From Candidatus Adamsella avium (GTDB lineage Bacteria; Cyanobacteriota; Vampirovibrionia; Gastranaerophilales; CAJFVJ01), in contig CAJFVJ010000001.1 of assembly GCA_904420445.1 (NCBI GenBank), forward strand, positions 445,266 through 509,265: a stretch of DNA of 64,000 bases. The letters are read 5' to 3'. Every line of letters starts with the position of its first letter. Within the stretch, counting starts at the first letter, position 1. Below are positions 45,088-53,632 of the stretch, in pieces. The translations under genes and the position numbers were made by a program. The notes beneath the pieces are model-generated. The model was not told the origin of the DNA. It saw nothing but the letters and a program-made list of their open reading frames with translations, and searched no databases.

Positions 45088-46047
45088 TTATTTATCGTCA
45101 GCGTGGCCTGCTGTTCCGAGAACTTGCATTTTGTGCATAACAAGTTCTTTTACTGCAGTTCTTCCAGGACCCATATATTCACGTGGGTCGAATTTTTCAG
45201 GATGTTCAATGAAGAATTCTCTGATTGTAGATGTCATAGCAAGTCTCAAGTCTGTGTCGATGTTGATTTTTGCTACACCGTTTTTTGAAGCATAAGCGAG
45301 CATTTCTTCGGGGACACCTTGAGCATCAGGCAGGTTGCCGCCGTATTTGTTGCATTTTTCTACCAGATGTTTCGGAACGGAAGATGAACCATGAAGTACT
45401 ATAGGATAGTCATAGCCTACAGCTTCATAGATAGCTTTTTTGCATTCGCCGAGTCTTTCAAAGTCAAGTTTTGCTTCGCCTTTGAATTTGTAAGCGCCGT
45501 GAGATGTTCCGATAGCAATTGCGAGAGAGTCGCAGCCTGTTTCTTTTACAAATCTTGCAGCTTCTTCAGGGTCAGTGTAAGTAGCGTGTTTTGCATCTAC
45601 TTTAACATCATCTTCAACACCTGCGAGTTTGCCCAACTCAGCTTCGACAGAAACTCCTCTTTCATGAGCATAGTCTACAACTTTTTTTGTAACTGCTATA
45701 TTTTCTTCAATCGGGAATCTTGAACCGTCAATCATAACAGATGAAAATCCGCCGTCGATACAAGCTTTGCAGATTTCGAAGTCTGCACCGTGGTCGAGGT
45801 GAAGAGCTATAGGAACGGTAGTTGTTGCAAGAGCTGCTTCAACAAGCTTAATCAAATAAGTTTGGTTAGCGTATTTTCTTGCACCTGCAGAAACTTGAAG
45901 AATAATAGGTGATCTTGTTTCTTCAGCAGCTTCAGCAATACCTTGAAGAATTTCCATGTTGTTTACATTGTATGCACCGATAGCATATTTGCCTGCGAGG
46001 GCTTTTTTGAACATTTCCTGGGTGCCTACCAATTTTCTTTCACTCAT
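45088..46047 (-). CDS. fba: Fructose-bisphosphate aldolase, class II
   Basis: Interconverts fructose 1,6-bisphosphate with glyceraldehyde 3-phosphate and dihydroxyacetone phosphate. 319 residues. Zinc-site and active-site motifs: ALHLDHGADFEICKACIDGG, SVEAELGKLAGVED, AIAIGTSHGAYKF, VLHGSSSVPKHL, GVAKINIDTDLRLA. AAGGAGAAATACTG precedes the ATG. Single-gene unit with its own terminator. Confidence 0.96.
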   Translation of the reverse strand: MSERKLVGTQEMFKKALAGKYAIGAYNVNNMEILQGIAEAAEETRSPIILQVSAGARKYANQTYLIKLVEAALATTTVPIALHLDHGADFEICKACIDGGFSSVMIDGSRFPIEENIAVTKKVVDYAHERGVSVEAELGKLAGVEDDVKVDAKHATYTDPEEAARFVKETGCDSLAIAIGTSHGAYKFKGEAKLDFERLGECKKAIYEAVGYDYPIVLHGSSSVPKHLVEKCNKYGGNLPDAQGVPEEMLAYASKNGVAKINIDTDLRLAMTSTIREFFIEHPEKFDPREYMGPGRTAVKELVMHKMQVLGTAGHADDK

Positions 46048-46133
46048 CAGTATTTCTCCTTACATATAAACTTTTAAAAATCTATCTCTCAAAGTTTATC
46101 GCAGATAAGCAACCATTACAAGTTTTTATTTAT

Positions 46134-46162
46134 TTGATTAAAATTATTATAATGTCTATAAT
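46134..46162 (+). promoter_or_regulatory. Promoter giving a leaderless mRNA
   Basis: TTGATT (46134-46139), 17-base spacer, TATAAT (46157-46162). The ATG of the next gene is at 46169, six bases downstream, with no ribosome-binding site; the predicted transcript starts at the A of ATG. Confidence 0.6.
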
Positions 46163-46168
46163 TGTTTT

Positions 46169-46510
46169 ATGAAGTATACACGCTGGTATGACAAAGATAA
46201 AAATCTTCAAGCTCTTATGCATGTACTTGAAGCATTATCAGATGAAGCAAAATTAGAGGTTACGGCAGAAATTTTGCAGCTTTTGATGCAGAATTATTCT
46301 CCGAATACCGATGAGCTTATAGAAGAGCTTGATGACCAGTATGTTCCGATAAGACGAAGATGGTATGACAAGTTTGAAAATCTTCATTCGGCGATAGAGA
46401 TACTTCGTATCACTGATGTAGAAGACAGAAAAGAGATTATTGAAGAGATTTTTCGCACAATAATTGAACTTCTTGAAGAATATAAACACAGCAAGGATTT
46501 GAGGGAATAA
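46169..46510 (+). CDS. Hypothetical protein with internal duplication, 113 aa
   Basis: Two related halves, residues 5-41 and 64-100, each starting RWYDK, then N-L, then a helical stretch ending in a Glu/Ile/Leu-rich helix (ALSDEAKLEVTAEILQLL; RITDVEDRKEIIEEIFRTI). Probably a pair of helical hairpins. No known domain. Its stop codon is one base from the acpS start, so it is co-transcribed with a fatty-acid synthesis activator. Confidence 0.7.
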   Translation: MKYTRWYDKDKNLQALMHVLEALSDEAKLEVTAEILQLLMQNYSPNTDELIEELDDQYVPIRRRWYDKFENLHSAIEILRITDVEDRKEIIEEIFRTIIELLEEYKHSKDLRE

Positions 46511-46511
46511 T

Positions 46512-46922
46512 ATGCGGCTTTTTCTTGGTACTGATATTTGTGAAATTCAGCGTATAGAAGACATTTACAAAAAATACGGTCAGGCATTCCTGAAAAAGAT
46601 TTATACTCTCAGGGAGATTAACTATTGTCTTTCAAATGAGAAGATGGCTATTCCTCGTTTGGCTGCACGTTTTGCGGCAAAAGAAGCTGTTTCAAAGGCT
46701 CTCAAAATTGGTATGAACGGTCTTGGATGGGAAAAAGGAATGTATTTTAAGGATATTGAAATTTTGAAAGATGAGAACGGTGCAGTGAGCATTAAGCTTT
46801 ATGGCAAGGCGCATGAACTCGAAAAGAAATTGTGCATAACAGACTGGGAAGTGAGCATCTCTCACTCAAAGACAAATGCTATAGCCACTGTTATCGGATA
46901 TAGGTCGACTCAAATTTCTTAG
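46512..46922 (+). CDS. acpS: Holo-[acyl-carrier-protein] synthase
   Basis: Attaches 4'-phosphopantetheine to ACP. 136 residues. Mg-binding GTDICEIQRIE and RFAAKEAVSKAL, then WEVSISHSKTNAIATVI, the normal AcpS pattern. Coupled to the upstream duplicated protein by a one-base gap; a terminator begins next to its stop codon. Confidence 0.95.
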   Translation: MRLFLGTDICEIQRIEDIYKKYGQAFLKKIYTLREINYCLSNEKMAIPRLAARFAAKEAVSKALKIGMNGLGWEKGMYFKDIEILKDENGAVSIKLYGKAHELEKKLCITDWEVSISHSKTNAIATVIGYRSTQIS

Positions 46923-46954
46923 AAAAAAGGATTTCTTTTAAGAAATCCTTTTTT
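46923..46954. terminator. Bidirectional terminator between acpS and dnaB
   Basis: AAAAAAGGATTTCTT TT AAGAAATCCTTTTTT, a 15-base-pair stem with T tracts on both strands. It reaches the stop codon of dnaB. Confidence 0.88.
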
Positions 46955-48360
46955 TAAAATATTTCAACTTTGCTTGTTTTGTTTTTGAATTTTGTAATAT
47001 TTGACTGGAAGATTAAGTCGACTGAACCAACTGGACCGTTTCTTTGTTTTGCGACAATAATCTCAGCCTTACCCTTGCTTTCAACATTTTCAGGATTATA
47101 ATATTCATCTCTGTAAATGAACATTACTATATCTGCGTCCTGCTCAATGCTGCCGCTTTCTCTCAGGTCTGATAGCATAGGTTTTTTGATTTGTCTTGAT
47201 TCAACGGCACGTGAAAGCTGAGAGAGGGCGATTATGGGAACTTTGAGTTCTCTTGCAAGGCTTTTCAAACCTCTTGATATCCCTGAAATTTCCTGTACAC
47301 GGTCAAGAGAACCTCTGCTTTTTCCTATCCCTTCCATAAGCTGTAAGTAGTCAATGATTACCAGACCGAGGTGACCATGCTCCATGCATAATCTGCGGCA
47401 TTTTGCTCTTATATCAAGAACATTCACTGCAGGTGTGTCATCAATAAAAATCGGTGCTTCTGAAAGCTCGCCCATTGCAGAGGTAAGTTTTCCCCAGTCT
47501 TCTGACTGCATGTGACCTGTTCTCAGACGATTTGAATCGAGTTCAGCCTGAGAGCAGAGCATTCTTTGTGCAAGCTGTTCTTTTGACATTTCAAGGCTAA
47601 AGATTGCAACGGGGTTTTTATGCTTAACCGCCGTATTTTGGGCAATGTTCAGACAGAAAGCTGTTTTCCCCATTGATGGTCTTGCTGCGAGGATAATCAA
47701 ATCAGACTTCTGGAAGCCTGAGGTCATATTATCGAGGTCATAAAATCCTGTCGGCACGCCTAAGATTTCGTTTTTATTGTTATATCTGTATTCAATTTGC
47801 TCGTAGCTTGTAAGAACAAGGTCTTTTATCGGTACGAGGTCTGATGAAGGCTTTTGCTGTGCGATGTCGAATATAATTTTTTCTGCTTTATCAAGAGTGT
47901 TTTCTGTTGTTCCATCTTCTTCATAAGCAAGAGAGGCAATTTCTGAACCTGCGTTAATAAGCTCACGCAGAAGGCTTTTGTCTGCAATTATTTTTGCATA
48001 ATATTCTATGTTTGCAGTTGTGACAACAGCAAGAGCAAGGTCGTTGATGTAGCTGCGTCCCCCGACTTTGTCGAGTTTGTCTTTATCCCGAAGATGTTCT
48101 GATACCGTAACAATATCAACGGGTTCGTTTTTGTTGAAGAGTTCGAGAACGGCTTCAAAAATTTCTCTGTGAGCAGGTTTATAAAAATGCTGCGGACGCA
48201 GAGTTTCGACGATTCTTGTTATTGAGTTCGGGTTTACAAGAAGCGCACCGAGGACGGCTTCCTCAGCTTCAATGCTCTGAGGAGGCATTTTGCCTGTTAT
48301 TTTTTGAATATCATTCACTTCCCCTACGCTCAAAAATTCCACTCCCTGATATGTGTTCAC
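46954..48360 (-). CDS. dnaB: Replicative DNA helicase DnaB
   Basis: Hexameric helicase at the replication fork. 468 residues. N-terminal domain with PPQSIEAEEAVLGALLVNP, C-terminal RecA-like domain with Walker A in ARPSMGKTAFCLNIA, Walker B in LVIIDYLQLM, then SQLSRAVESRQIKKPMLSDL and the Arg-finger region. The start used is GTG at 48360 with a poor ribosome-binding site; a GTG or ATG (MPPQSIEA) further in is possible. No intein insertion, unlike many cyanobacterial DnaB. Confidence 0.95.
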   Translation of the reverse strand: MNTYQGVEFLSVGEVNDIQKITGKMPPQSIEAEEAVLGALLVNPNSITRIVETLRPQHFYKPAHREIFEAVLELFNKNEPVDIVTVSEHLRDKDKLDKVGGRSYINDLALAVVTTANIEYYAKIIADKSLLRELINAGSEIASLAYEEDGTTENTLDKAEKIIFDIAQQKPSSDLVPIKDLVLTSYEQIEYRYNNKNEILGVPTGFYDLDNMTSGFQKSDLIILAARPSMGKTAFCLNIAQNTAVKHKNPVAIFSLEMSKEQLAQRMLCSQAELDSNRLRTGHMQSEDWGKLTSAMGELSEAPIFIDDTPAVNVLDIRAKCRRLCMEHGHLGLVIIDYLQLMEGIGKSRGSLDRVQEISGISRGLKSLARELKVPIIALSQLSRAVESRQIKKPMLSDLRESGSIEQDADIVMFIYRDEYYNPENVESKGKAEIIVAKQRNGPVGSVDLIFQSNITKFKNKTSKVEIF

Positions 48361-48448
48361 CTAACCATCAGTTAATTATATTAAACATGTGGAGAATTTT
48401 CGATAATTATTTCAATTGTAATTTACATATCTAAATGAAGTTGTTTAT

Positions 48449-48691
48449 TTATGCTTCAATAAACAATCTTTTGCCGACAATATTCGGTTTACCGTTGTAA
48501 TACCCTGCAAAAAAGCCGCCCTGTATCGGCTGGTTTTTGCCGTAAGTCATATAGTTTGTTTTCCCTGATGATGATATGAAAGGGTTTGCAAAAGGATTGT
48601 CATCAGCAGGCGCTTGTTTGACGGGAGTCAGCGATGTGGACTGAGAAGTCTGTAAAATTCTATTCATCAGATTTGTTATATTTGCAACCAT
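48449..48691 (-). CDS. Hypothetical protein, 80 aa
   Basis: Not recognised. Short protein with a helical start (MVANITNLMNRILQTS), a Pro/Asn-rich middle (ADDNPFANPFISSS) and a Gly-rich end (GGFFAGYYNGKPNIVGKRL). AAAGGG precedes the ATG. No signal peptide. Confidence 0.55.
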   Translation of the reverse strand: MVANITNLMNRILQTSQSTSLTPVKQAPADDNPFANPFISSSGKTNYMTYGKNQPIQGGFFAGYYNGKPNIVGKRLFIEA

Positions 48692-49012
48692 AAAACAACC
48701 CTTTTTGCTCTACACTTTTGTTTTAATAAAATTCTTTCAAAAGTCATGTTTAATTATAGATGTTATGGAGCATGAATTATACAAAAGCGGGGTGATTTCC
48801 TATAAAAAGATGAAAATGCAGGGCATGCTTATTTTTAGTTTATATATCTGAAATCAAGGTGTTGATTAATGTTTGGTACAATATTGGAACCGGTATGTTA
48901 AGGACATTTTACGAAGAAATTCAAACTATGTTTACTTATTTTTCTTTGTGTTATTATATCTTAACGTAATGAATAAAAAAGAAAGATAAACAAAAAAGGA
49001 GAAAATAAACAC
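48692..49012. other. rpsB upstream region
   Basis: About 320 AT-rich bases without a supported ORF. TTTACT (48931) with a 17-base spacer to TTATAT (48954) is the likely rpsB promoter; TACAAT at 48877 is an alternative. AAAAAGGAG lies 12 bases before the rpsB ATG. No clear autoregulatory S2 structure was recognised. Confidence 0.4.
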
Positions 49013-49855
49013 ATGCCAGTTGCATCAATGGTAGAATTATTGGAAGCCGGCGTCCACTTTGGTCATAAGACCCAGCAGTGGAATCCGAAGATGAAAAAAT
49101 ATATTTTTGGAGAAAGAAACGGAATTTATATTCTTGACCTCCAGAAAACAACGGAACTTCTTGATCAGGCTTATGAATTGGTTAGAGATTATGCAGCAAG
49201 AGGAAGAAACGTCGTATTTGTAGGAACCAAAAAACAGGCAAGCGAGATTGTTGCAGAAGAAGCAAAAAGAGGCGGAGCATATTATATTAACAGAAGATGG
49301 CTCGGCGGCATGCTCACAAACTTTGAAACAATCAGAGGAAGAATAAACAAATTAAGAGAACTCGAAAGCCTGAAAGAAAGCGGACATTTTGAAAGACTTC
49401 CGAAAAAAGAAGTTGCTGTTCTTACAAGACAACTTGAAAAATTGGAAAAAACTCTCGGCGGTATCAAAGAAATGAGAGGTATGCCCGATTTGTTGTTTGT
49501 AATCGATCAGAAGAAAGAGCTGATTGCTATTCAGGAAGCAAACAAAATGAATATTCCTATCATTGCATTAGTCGATACAAACGGTGATCCGAGCGATGTA
49601 AACATTGTTATTCCGGGTAATGATGATGCTATCCGTTCAATCAAATTGATTGTATCAAAGATGGTTGACGCTATCCTTGAAGGAAAAGCAATCAGAGAAA
49701 GCAAAGCACAAATTGCTGATGATGCAAAAGTAGAAGAAGTTAAGCCTGAAGATGCAAATGTATCTGAAGAAAGCTTGAATGAAGAAGCATCAGCAGAAGA
49801 AACAACGGAAACAGAAGAAGAAACTACCGAAGAAGAAGTTTTGGAGGAAGAATAA
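49013..49855 (+). CDS. rpsB: 30S ribosomal protein S2
   Basis: Small-subunit protein. 280 residues: a normal S2 core ([54 protein letters not shown]) plus a ~50-residue C-terminal tail made almost only of Glu, Thr and Ala. Acidic tails of this kind occur in several bacterial S2 proteins. The stop codon abuts the tsf ATG. Confidence 0.98.
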   Translation: MPVASMVELLEAGVHFGHKTQQWNPKMKKYIFGERNGIYILDLQKTTELLDQAYELVRDYAARGRNVVFVGTKKQASEIVAEEAKRGGAYYINRRWLGGMLTNFETIRGRINKLRELESLKESGHFERLPKKEVAVLTRQLEKLEKTLGGIKEMRGMPDLLFVIDQKKELIAIQEANKMNIPIIALVDTNGDPSDVNIVIPGNDDAIRSIKLIVSKMVDAILEGKAIRESKAQIADDAKVEEVKPEDANVSEESLNEEASAEETTETEEETTEEEVLEEE

Positions 49856-50500
49856 ATGACAGTTACTGCTCAACAGGTAAAAGAACTGAGAGAAAAAACG
49901 GGCGCAGGAATCATGGATGCCAAAAAGGCATTGACTGAAAGCAACGGTGATATGGAAAAAGCTGCCGAATACTTACGTCAGAAAGGTATTGCGTCAGCTG
50001 AAAAGAAAATGGGACGTATTGCTGCTGAAGGAATGATTTCTTCTTACGTTCATAATAATAAAATCGGTGTATTGATTGAAGTAAACTGCGAAACAGACTT
50101 TGTTGCAAAGAACGACGAGTTCAAAACACTGGTTCATGACATCTGCTTGCACATTGCAAGTTCTGATGCACAGTATGTTTCAAGAGATGAAATTCCTCAA
50201 TCTGTAATTGAAGAGGAAACAAGAATCGAGATGGGCAAAGAAGACCTTGCAAACAAACCCGAACAAATCAGAGCAAAAATTGTTGAAGGAAGAGTCAACA
50301 AACTTATGGCTCAAAGAGTTCTGCTTGAACAGCCGTTTGTAAAAGACCCCTCTAAAACAATCGAAGAGCTTATCAAAGAAAAAATAGCATCCATCGGAGA
50401 AAAAATTACCGTAAGAAGATTTACGAAATATACTCTCGGTGAGGGGCTTGAGAAAAGACAGGATAACTTTGCAGAAGAAGTTATGAGTCAAATAAAATAA
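49856..50500 (+). CDS. tsf: Elongation factor Ts
   Basis: Nucleotide exchange factor for EF-Tu. 214 residues, the short form also found in Cyanobacteria and chloroplasts. [20 protein letters not shown], the [10 protein letters not shown] contact loop and VGE-like helical end are present. Starts immediately after the rpsB stop codon; followed by a strong terminator. Confidence 0.98.
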   Translation: MTVTAQQVKELREKTGAGIMDAKKALTESNGDMEKAAEYLRQKGIASAEKKMGRIAAEGMISSYVHNNKIGVLIEVNCETDFVAKNDEFKTLVHDICLHIASSDAQYVSRDEIPQSVIEEETRIEMGKEDLANKPEQIRAKIVEGRVNKLMAQRVLLEQPFVKDPSKTIEELIKEKIASIGEKITVRRFTKYTLGEGLEKRQDNFAEEVMSQIK

Positions 50501-50511
50501 ATAAAAACTTT

Positions 50512-50543
50512 TTAATGCCGCTTTTTTAAGCGGCATTAATTTT
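50512..50543 (+). terminator. rpsB-tsf terminator
   Basis: TTAATGCCGCTT TTTT AAGCGGCATTAA with a trailing T run, 11 bases after the tsf stop codon. Confidence 0.9.
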
Positions 50544-50622
50544 TCTATAGATAATGAGGCTAAAGTATCAATTTTATTTATTTTTAATCTTTATATGTGT
50601 GTGAGATTATTGGGACATAGGG

Positions 50623-52503
50623 ATGATTTTGCCGGTTAGTTTAGGTTTTTCAAGGTCAGAATTTAAACGTGATGTTAGGCATCCGTCAGCGCTCGGGCAT
50701 GCCGGTTTTGGTATGAGGATGACTTCTCCTTTGAATAGGGATGTTTTTCAGAAAACAACAGGGGGAATTTCGGGAGCAAGCGCTGATAAAGTCAGTGATT
50801 TATCCTTCGGGTATAACTTTGCTCTCAAGCAGGTAAAGGGTATTCCATGTGCTTATTGCGGGAAGGATGTTCTCTCCCGTGAAGACCTTCATGAAATGAT
50901 TCATCTGAAAGGTTCTGAACTTGTTGATAGAATGAACGGATATTTTCATCAGGCTCCGGATAAGATGAGCGACTCTCAAAGGAGAGCTTTCAAGATTTTG
51001 AAAGAAACGGCTCTTGAACATCCTGATAAAACTGCAGAAGAACTTCTCCCGATACTGTTTGTTGATTCACGAGAAAGGCTGATAAAAAAACAATCAAAGA
51101 TTTATGATGATATCGAAGAGATGGCTGAAGATTTGAAGACGCGTTCCCTTTCAAAGTATGTGAAAGATATCAGAAATCAGGATGTTGTCCTCAAACAGGA
51201 TATCTCTCTTGCAGAGCTGTCGGATTTTTTGATAAACAAACAGCATGTTGCCTACAGAAAAGAGATTATCCAGAATATAAAAGACATAAGAAACAGCCCT
51301 GAGGCAATAAAAAACAACCATGCAAAAACCTGGAATCGTATTATTTCAAAAGTAGATGAACTGCCGTCTTCTACTATCGATGAAGATGCATATCTTGTGA
51401 AATTCATTTCAAAAGCAATCAAAAAGAACATTAATGATGAGCTTATTCCAAAAGATATGGAATCATCAGAAATGTTTTATGCACAGATGTTATATCCGTT
51501 TTTGTCAACAGCGGAGCATATAAAGCCGTTTTCAAAAAAAGGGGTGTCTGATTATTCAAACTATCTTATAACCCATTCTTATTGCAACGGGAAAAGAGCT
51601 GATATGCCTTGGATTGATTATATGTTCAGAAATCCCCGCAGATTTGATAATGTTGTAGAAAATTTATCCGTTGTAAAAGACAAAATGGAAGAGGATCCAA
51701 AGAGGTTTAGAAATCTCGGGCTGCCTGATTATCTCCAGAAAGTGTCCAATACATTGCGCAAAGAGGTAAGACGTTATACTCAGAATGCTTTTGTTAGCAA
51801 GTTTTTGGATGATTTATCAACTGTACAATCAGCGGATATGCCTGATGTGAAAGTGAAGAAAATCAAGAAAAAACGTATGCTTTCAGATGGCGTTGAACCG
51901 TTTACTACAGGTCGGTTGGCTGATTTAAAATCTCTCAAAGGAAGAATGCTTGGAGAGGAGATAGAAAAATACAAATCGTTCTTCTCAAGCAGTGAATCTA
52001 TGGTGAAACTTGCCGCTATAGAAAAAGTTGCCCAGTGGGCAAAAGAAAATCCCGGGAAAAATGCAGAGGAGCTTATGCCTGTTATGTATGAAAATTCCAA
52101 AAAAGCTCTGGTAAAAAACAGGTCGGGGATTTATTCGAGATTGCTGCGGGATGCTTTTGGAGAAGACCCTCAACTTTCTGAAACCATAAAATATCTTCGC
52201 TCAAAAGATCCTCTGTTCAATGAAAACAGGGCTGTTCCGGATAAACAAATAGAAAAATTCCTATCTGATACCGCTCAGGATGAGTATAAACAGTTCTTGT
52301 TTGAAACAACGGAGGCTTTGATAGAAAAAACACCGTCATCATCAAAGAATCAGAAATGGAGCAAAATTGTCAGAAAAATTCCTAATGCTCTCTCTCCTGA
52401 GCATAAGGCAAGCGGTTATCTGACAAAGCTGCTGCTTGAGTCTAGAAATGATGATTATTCATTTGATGCTGATAAATTTTATGAAATACTTTTATCAAAC
52501 TAA
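50623..52503 (+). CDS. HNH-like protein with a ~170-residue internal duplication
   Basis: 626 residues. Zinc-type pair C76-x2-C79 (PCAYCGKDVLS) and, ~220 residues later, AEHIKPF (297-303), N313 and H318-x2-C321 (HSYCNGKRAD): the pieces of an HNH nuclease site split by an insertion. The insertion (about 95-265) is repeated at about 438-607 in near gap-free register: LKG, AEELLPI/AEELMPV, KIYDDI/GIYSRL, KTWNRI/QKWSKI, AYLVKF/GYLTKL. The second copy lacks the HNH parts. No signal peptide is seen and family unknown. Single-gene unit ending in a terminator. Confidence 0.75.
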   Translation: MILPVSLGFSRSEFKRDVRHPSALGHAGFGMRMTSPLNRDVFQKTTGGISGASADKVSDLSFGYNFALKQVKGIPCAYCGKDVLSREDLHEMIHLKGSELVDRMNGYFHQAPDKMSDSQRRAFKILKETALEHPDKTAEELLPILFVDSRERLIKKQSKIYDDIEEMAEDLKTRSLSKYVKDIRNQDVVLKQDISLAELSDFLINKQHVAYRKEIIQNIKDIRNSPEAIKNNHAKTWNRIISKVDELPSSTIDEDAYLVKFISKAIKKNINDELIPKDMESSEMFYAQMLYPFLSTAEHIKPFSKKGVSDYSNYLITHSYCNGKRADMPWIDYMFRNPRRFDNVVENLSVVKDKMEEDPKRFRNLGLPDYLQKVSNTLRKEVRRYTQNAFVSKFLDDLSTVQSADMPDVKVKKIKKKRMLSDGVEPFTTGRLADLKSLKGRMLGEEIEKYKSFFSSSESMVKLAAIEKVAQWAKENPGKNAEELMPVMYENSKKALVKNRSGIYSRLLRDAFGEDPQLSETIKYLRSKDPLFNENRAVPDKQIEKFLSDTAQDEYKQFLFETTEALIEKTPSSSKNQKWSKIVRKIPNALSPEHKASGYLTKLLLESRNDDYSFDADKFYEILLSN

Positions 52504-52533
52504 AAAAGGATGAGATTTTTCTCATCCTTTTTT
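52502..52533. terminator. Bidirectional terminator
   Basis: AAAAAAGGATGAG ATTTTT CTCATCCTTTTTT, 13-base-pair stem, shared by the HNH-like gene and the convergent GGDEF gene. Confidence 0.88.
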
Positions 52534-52552
52534 AGTTTATGATTTTTGATGT

Positions 52553-53431
52553 TTACATTTCGAGATTTACCTGAGAGAAAGTGATTACTCTGTTTTTGCC
52601 GCGTTTTTTTGCGTTATAAAGAGCATGTTCCGCATATCTGATGATTGAGTTTGCGCTTTCATCGACATTCTCCAAATAAGGATAGCATGAGATACCTCCG
52701 CTTATTGTGATAGGATGAGCTTCCTCTTCACCATCAGGGAAGAACTGGAGTTTTTCAACATCTTTTCTGACTCTTTCCGCAAAGATATAAGCATTATCTT
52801 CGCTTGTGTTCGGAAGGACTATCAAAAATTCTTCGTCACCGTAGCGGGTCAGGATATCTTCTTTACGGATGTGTCTTTTGAGGATGTCTGTTATTAACTT
52901 GAGCAGGACATCTCCCCAGTCATAGCCGTACATATCGTTGATTACTTTGAAGAAGTCTATATCAATGAGCAGGCATGATACACAGAAATGGTATCTTTTT
53001 GCACGTGCAATTTCGGCTTCAAGACGTTCATGGAGATATCTTCTGTTAAACAATCCCGTGAGCTCGTCTGTAGTTGAAACAAAGCTGATTTCATTTTTCA
53101 GTTCTTTTATTTTCATCATGTTTTTGACACGTAAATCAAGTTCTTTTGAGTTGACAGGTGTCATAATGTAATCAAATGCTTCCGCACGGGGTTTAAGCCC
53201 GTCGATTATGCTGTCGCTGACGATGATGACCGGAACGTGAAATTTTGTGGTCATTGCTATATTTTGTATGGTTTCAGGTTTTGCATCGAGGATGATTACA
53301 TCAGGGTTGAGCTCATCTGATTGTTTGATGTTGCCTGTTTCTTCACATTGGATATAGTATTCATCGTTGTTTTGAAGCATTTCAACCAATGAGCTTTTGG
53401 CATCTTCATTATAAATAATAATATTTTTCAT
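52553..53431 (-). CDS. Receiver-GGDEF response regulator with altered signature
   Basis: 292 residues from the ATG giving MKNIIIYNEDAKSS (an ATG 12 bases upstream is also possible). The N-terminal ~115 residues are receiver-like (DVIILDAKPE with the acceptor Asp; IIVSDS). The C-terminal GGDEF domain has STTDELTGLFNRRYLHERLE, LIDIDFFKVINDMYGYDWGD and the active-site turn RYGDEEF. The signature is GDEEF, the second Gly replaced by Asp, so diguanylate cyclase activity is uncertain although the metal-binding Asp and Glu are present. Confidence 0.85.
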   Translation of the reverse strand: MKNIIIYNEDAKSSLVEMLQNNDEYYIQCEETGNIKQSDELNPDVIILDAKPETIQNIAMTTKFHVPVIIVSDSIIDGLKPRAEAFDYIMTPVNSKELDLRVKNMMKIKELKNEISFVSTTDELTGLFNRRYLHERLEAEIARAKRYHFCVSCLLIDIDFFKVINDMYGYDWGDVLLKLITDILKRHIRKEDILTRYGDEEFLIVLPNTSEDNAYIFAERVRKDVEKLQFFPDGEEEAHPITISGGISCYPYLENVDESANSIIRYAEHALYNAKKRGKNRVITFSQVNLEM

Positions 53432-53544
53432 ATAACTCACCATATTATTGACTATAGTACAATTCTAATTTTAACAAATTTCATAAAAAAGTACACAGAT
53501 ATAGTTTAAATTACAGCATATTAATTATAAAAATAGTCAACATT

Positions 53545-53572
53545 TTGATTACCAAATAAAGTGTGTTATAAT
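53545..53572 (+). promoter_or_regulatory. Promoter of the beta-lactamase-fold gene
   Basis: TTGATT (53545-53550), 16-base spacer, TATAAT (53567-53572), about 60 bases before the TTG start codon. Confidence 0.6.
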
Positions 53573-53632
53573 TTTATTAAATTGGGGAAATGATGAGATA
53601 TAAACATCTGAGCGGGATTTGGGAGCCGAATA

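Noticed and set aside
44952-45140. 62-aa plus-strand ORF between flagellin and fba
   Set aside because: It crosses the fba terminator and the fba 3' end and has no start signal.
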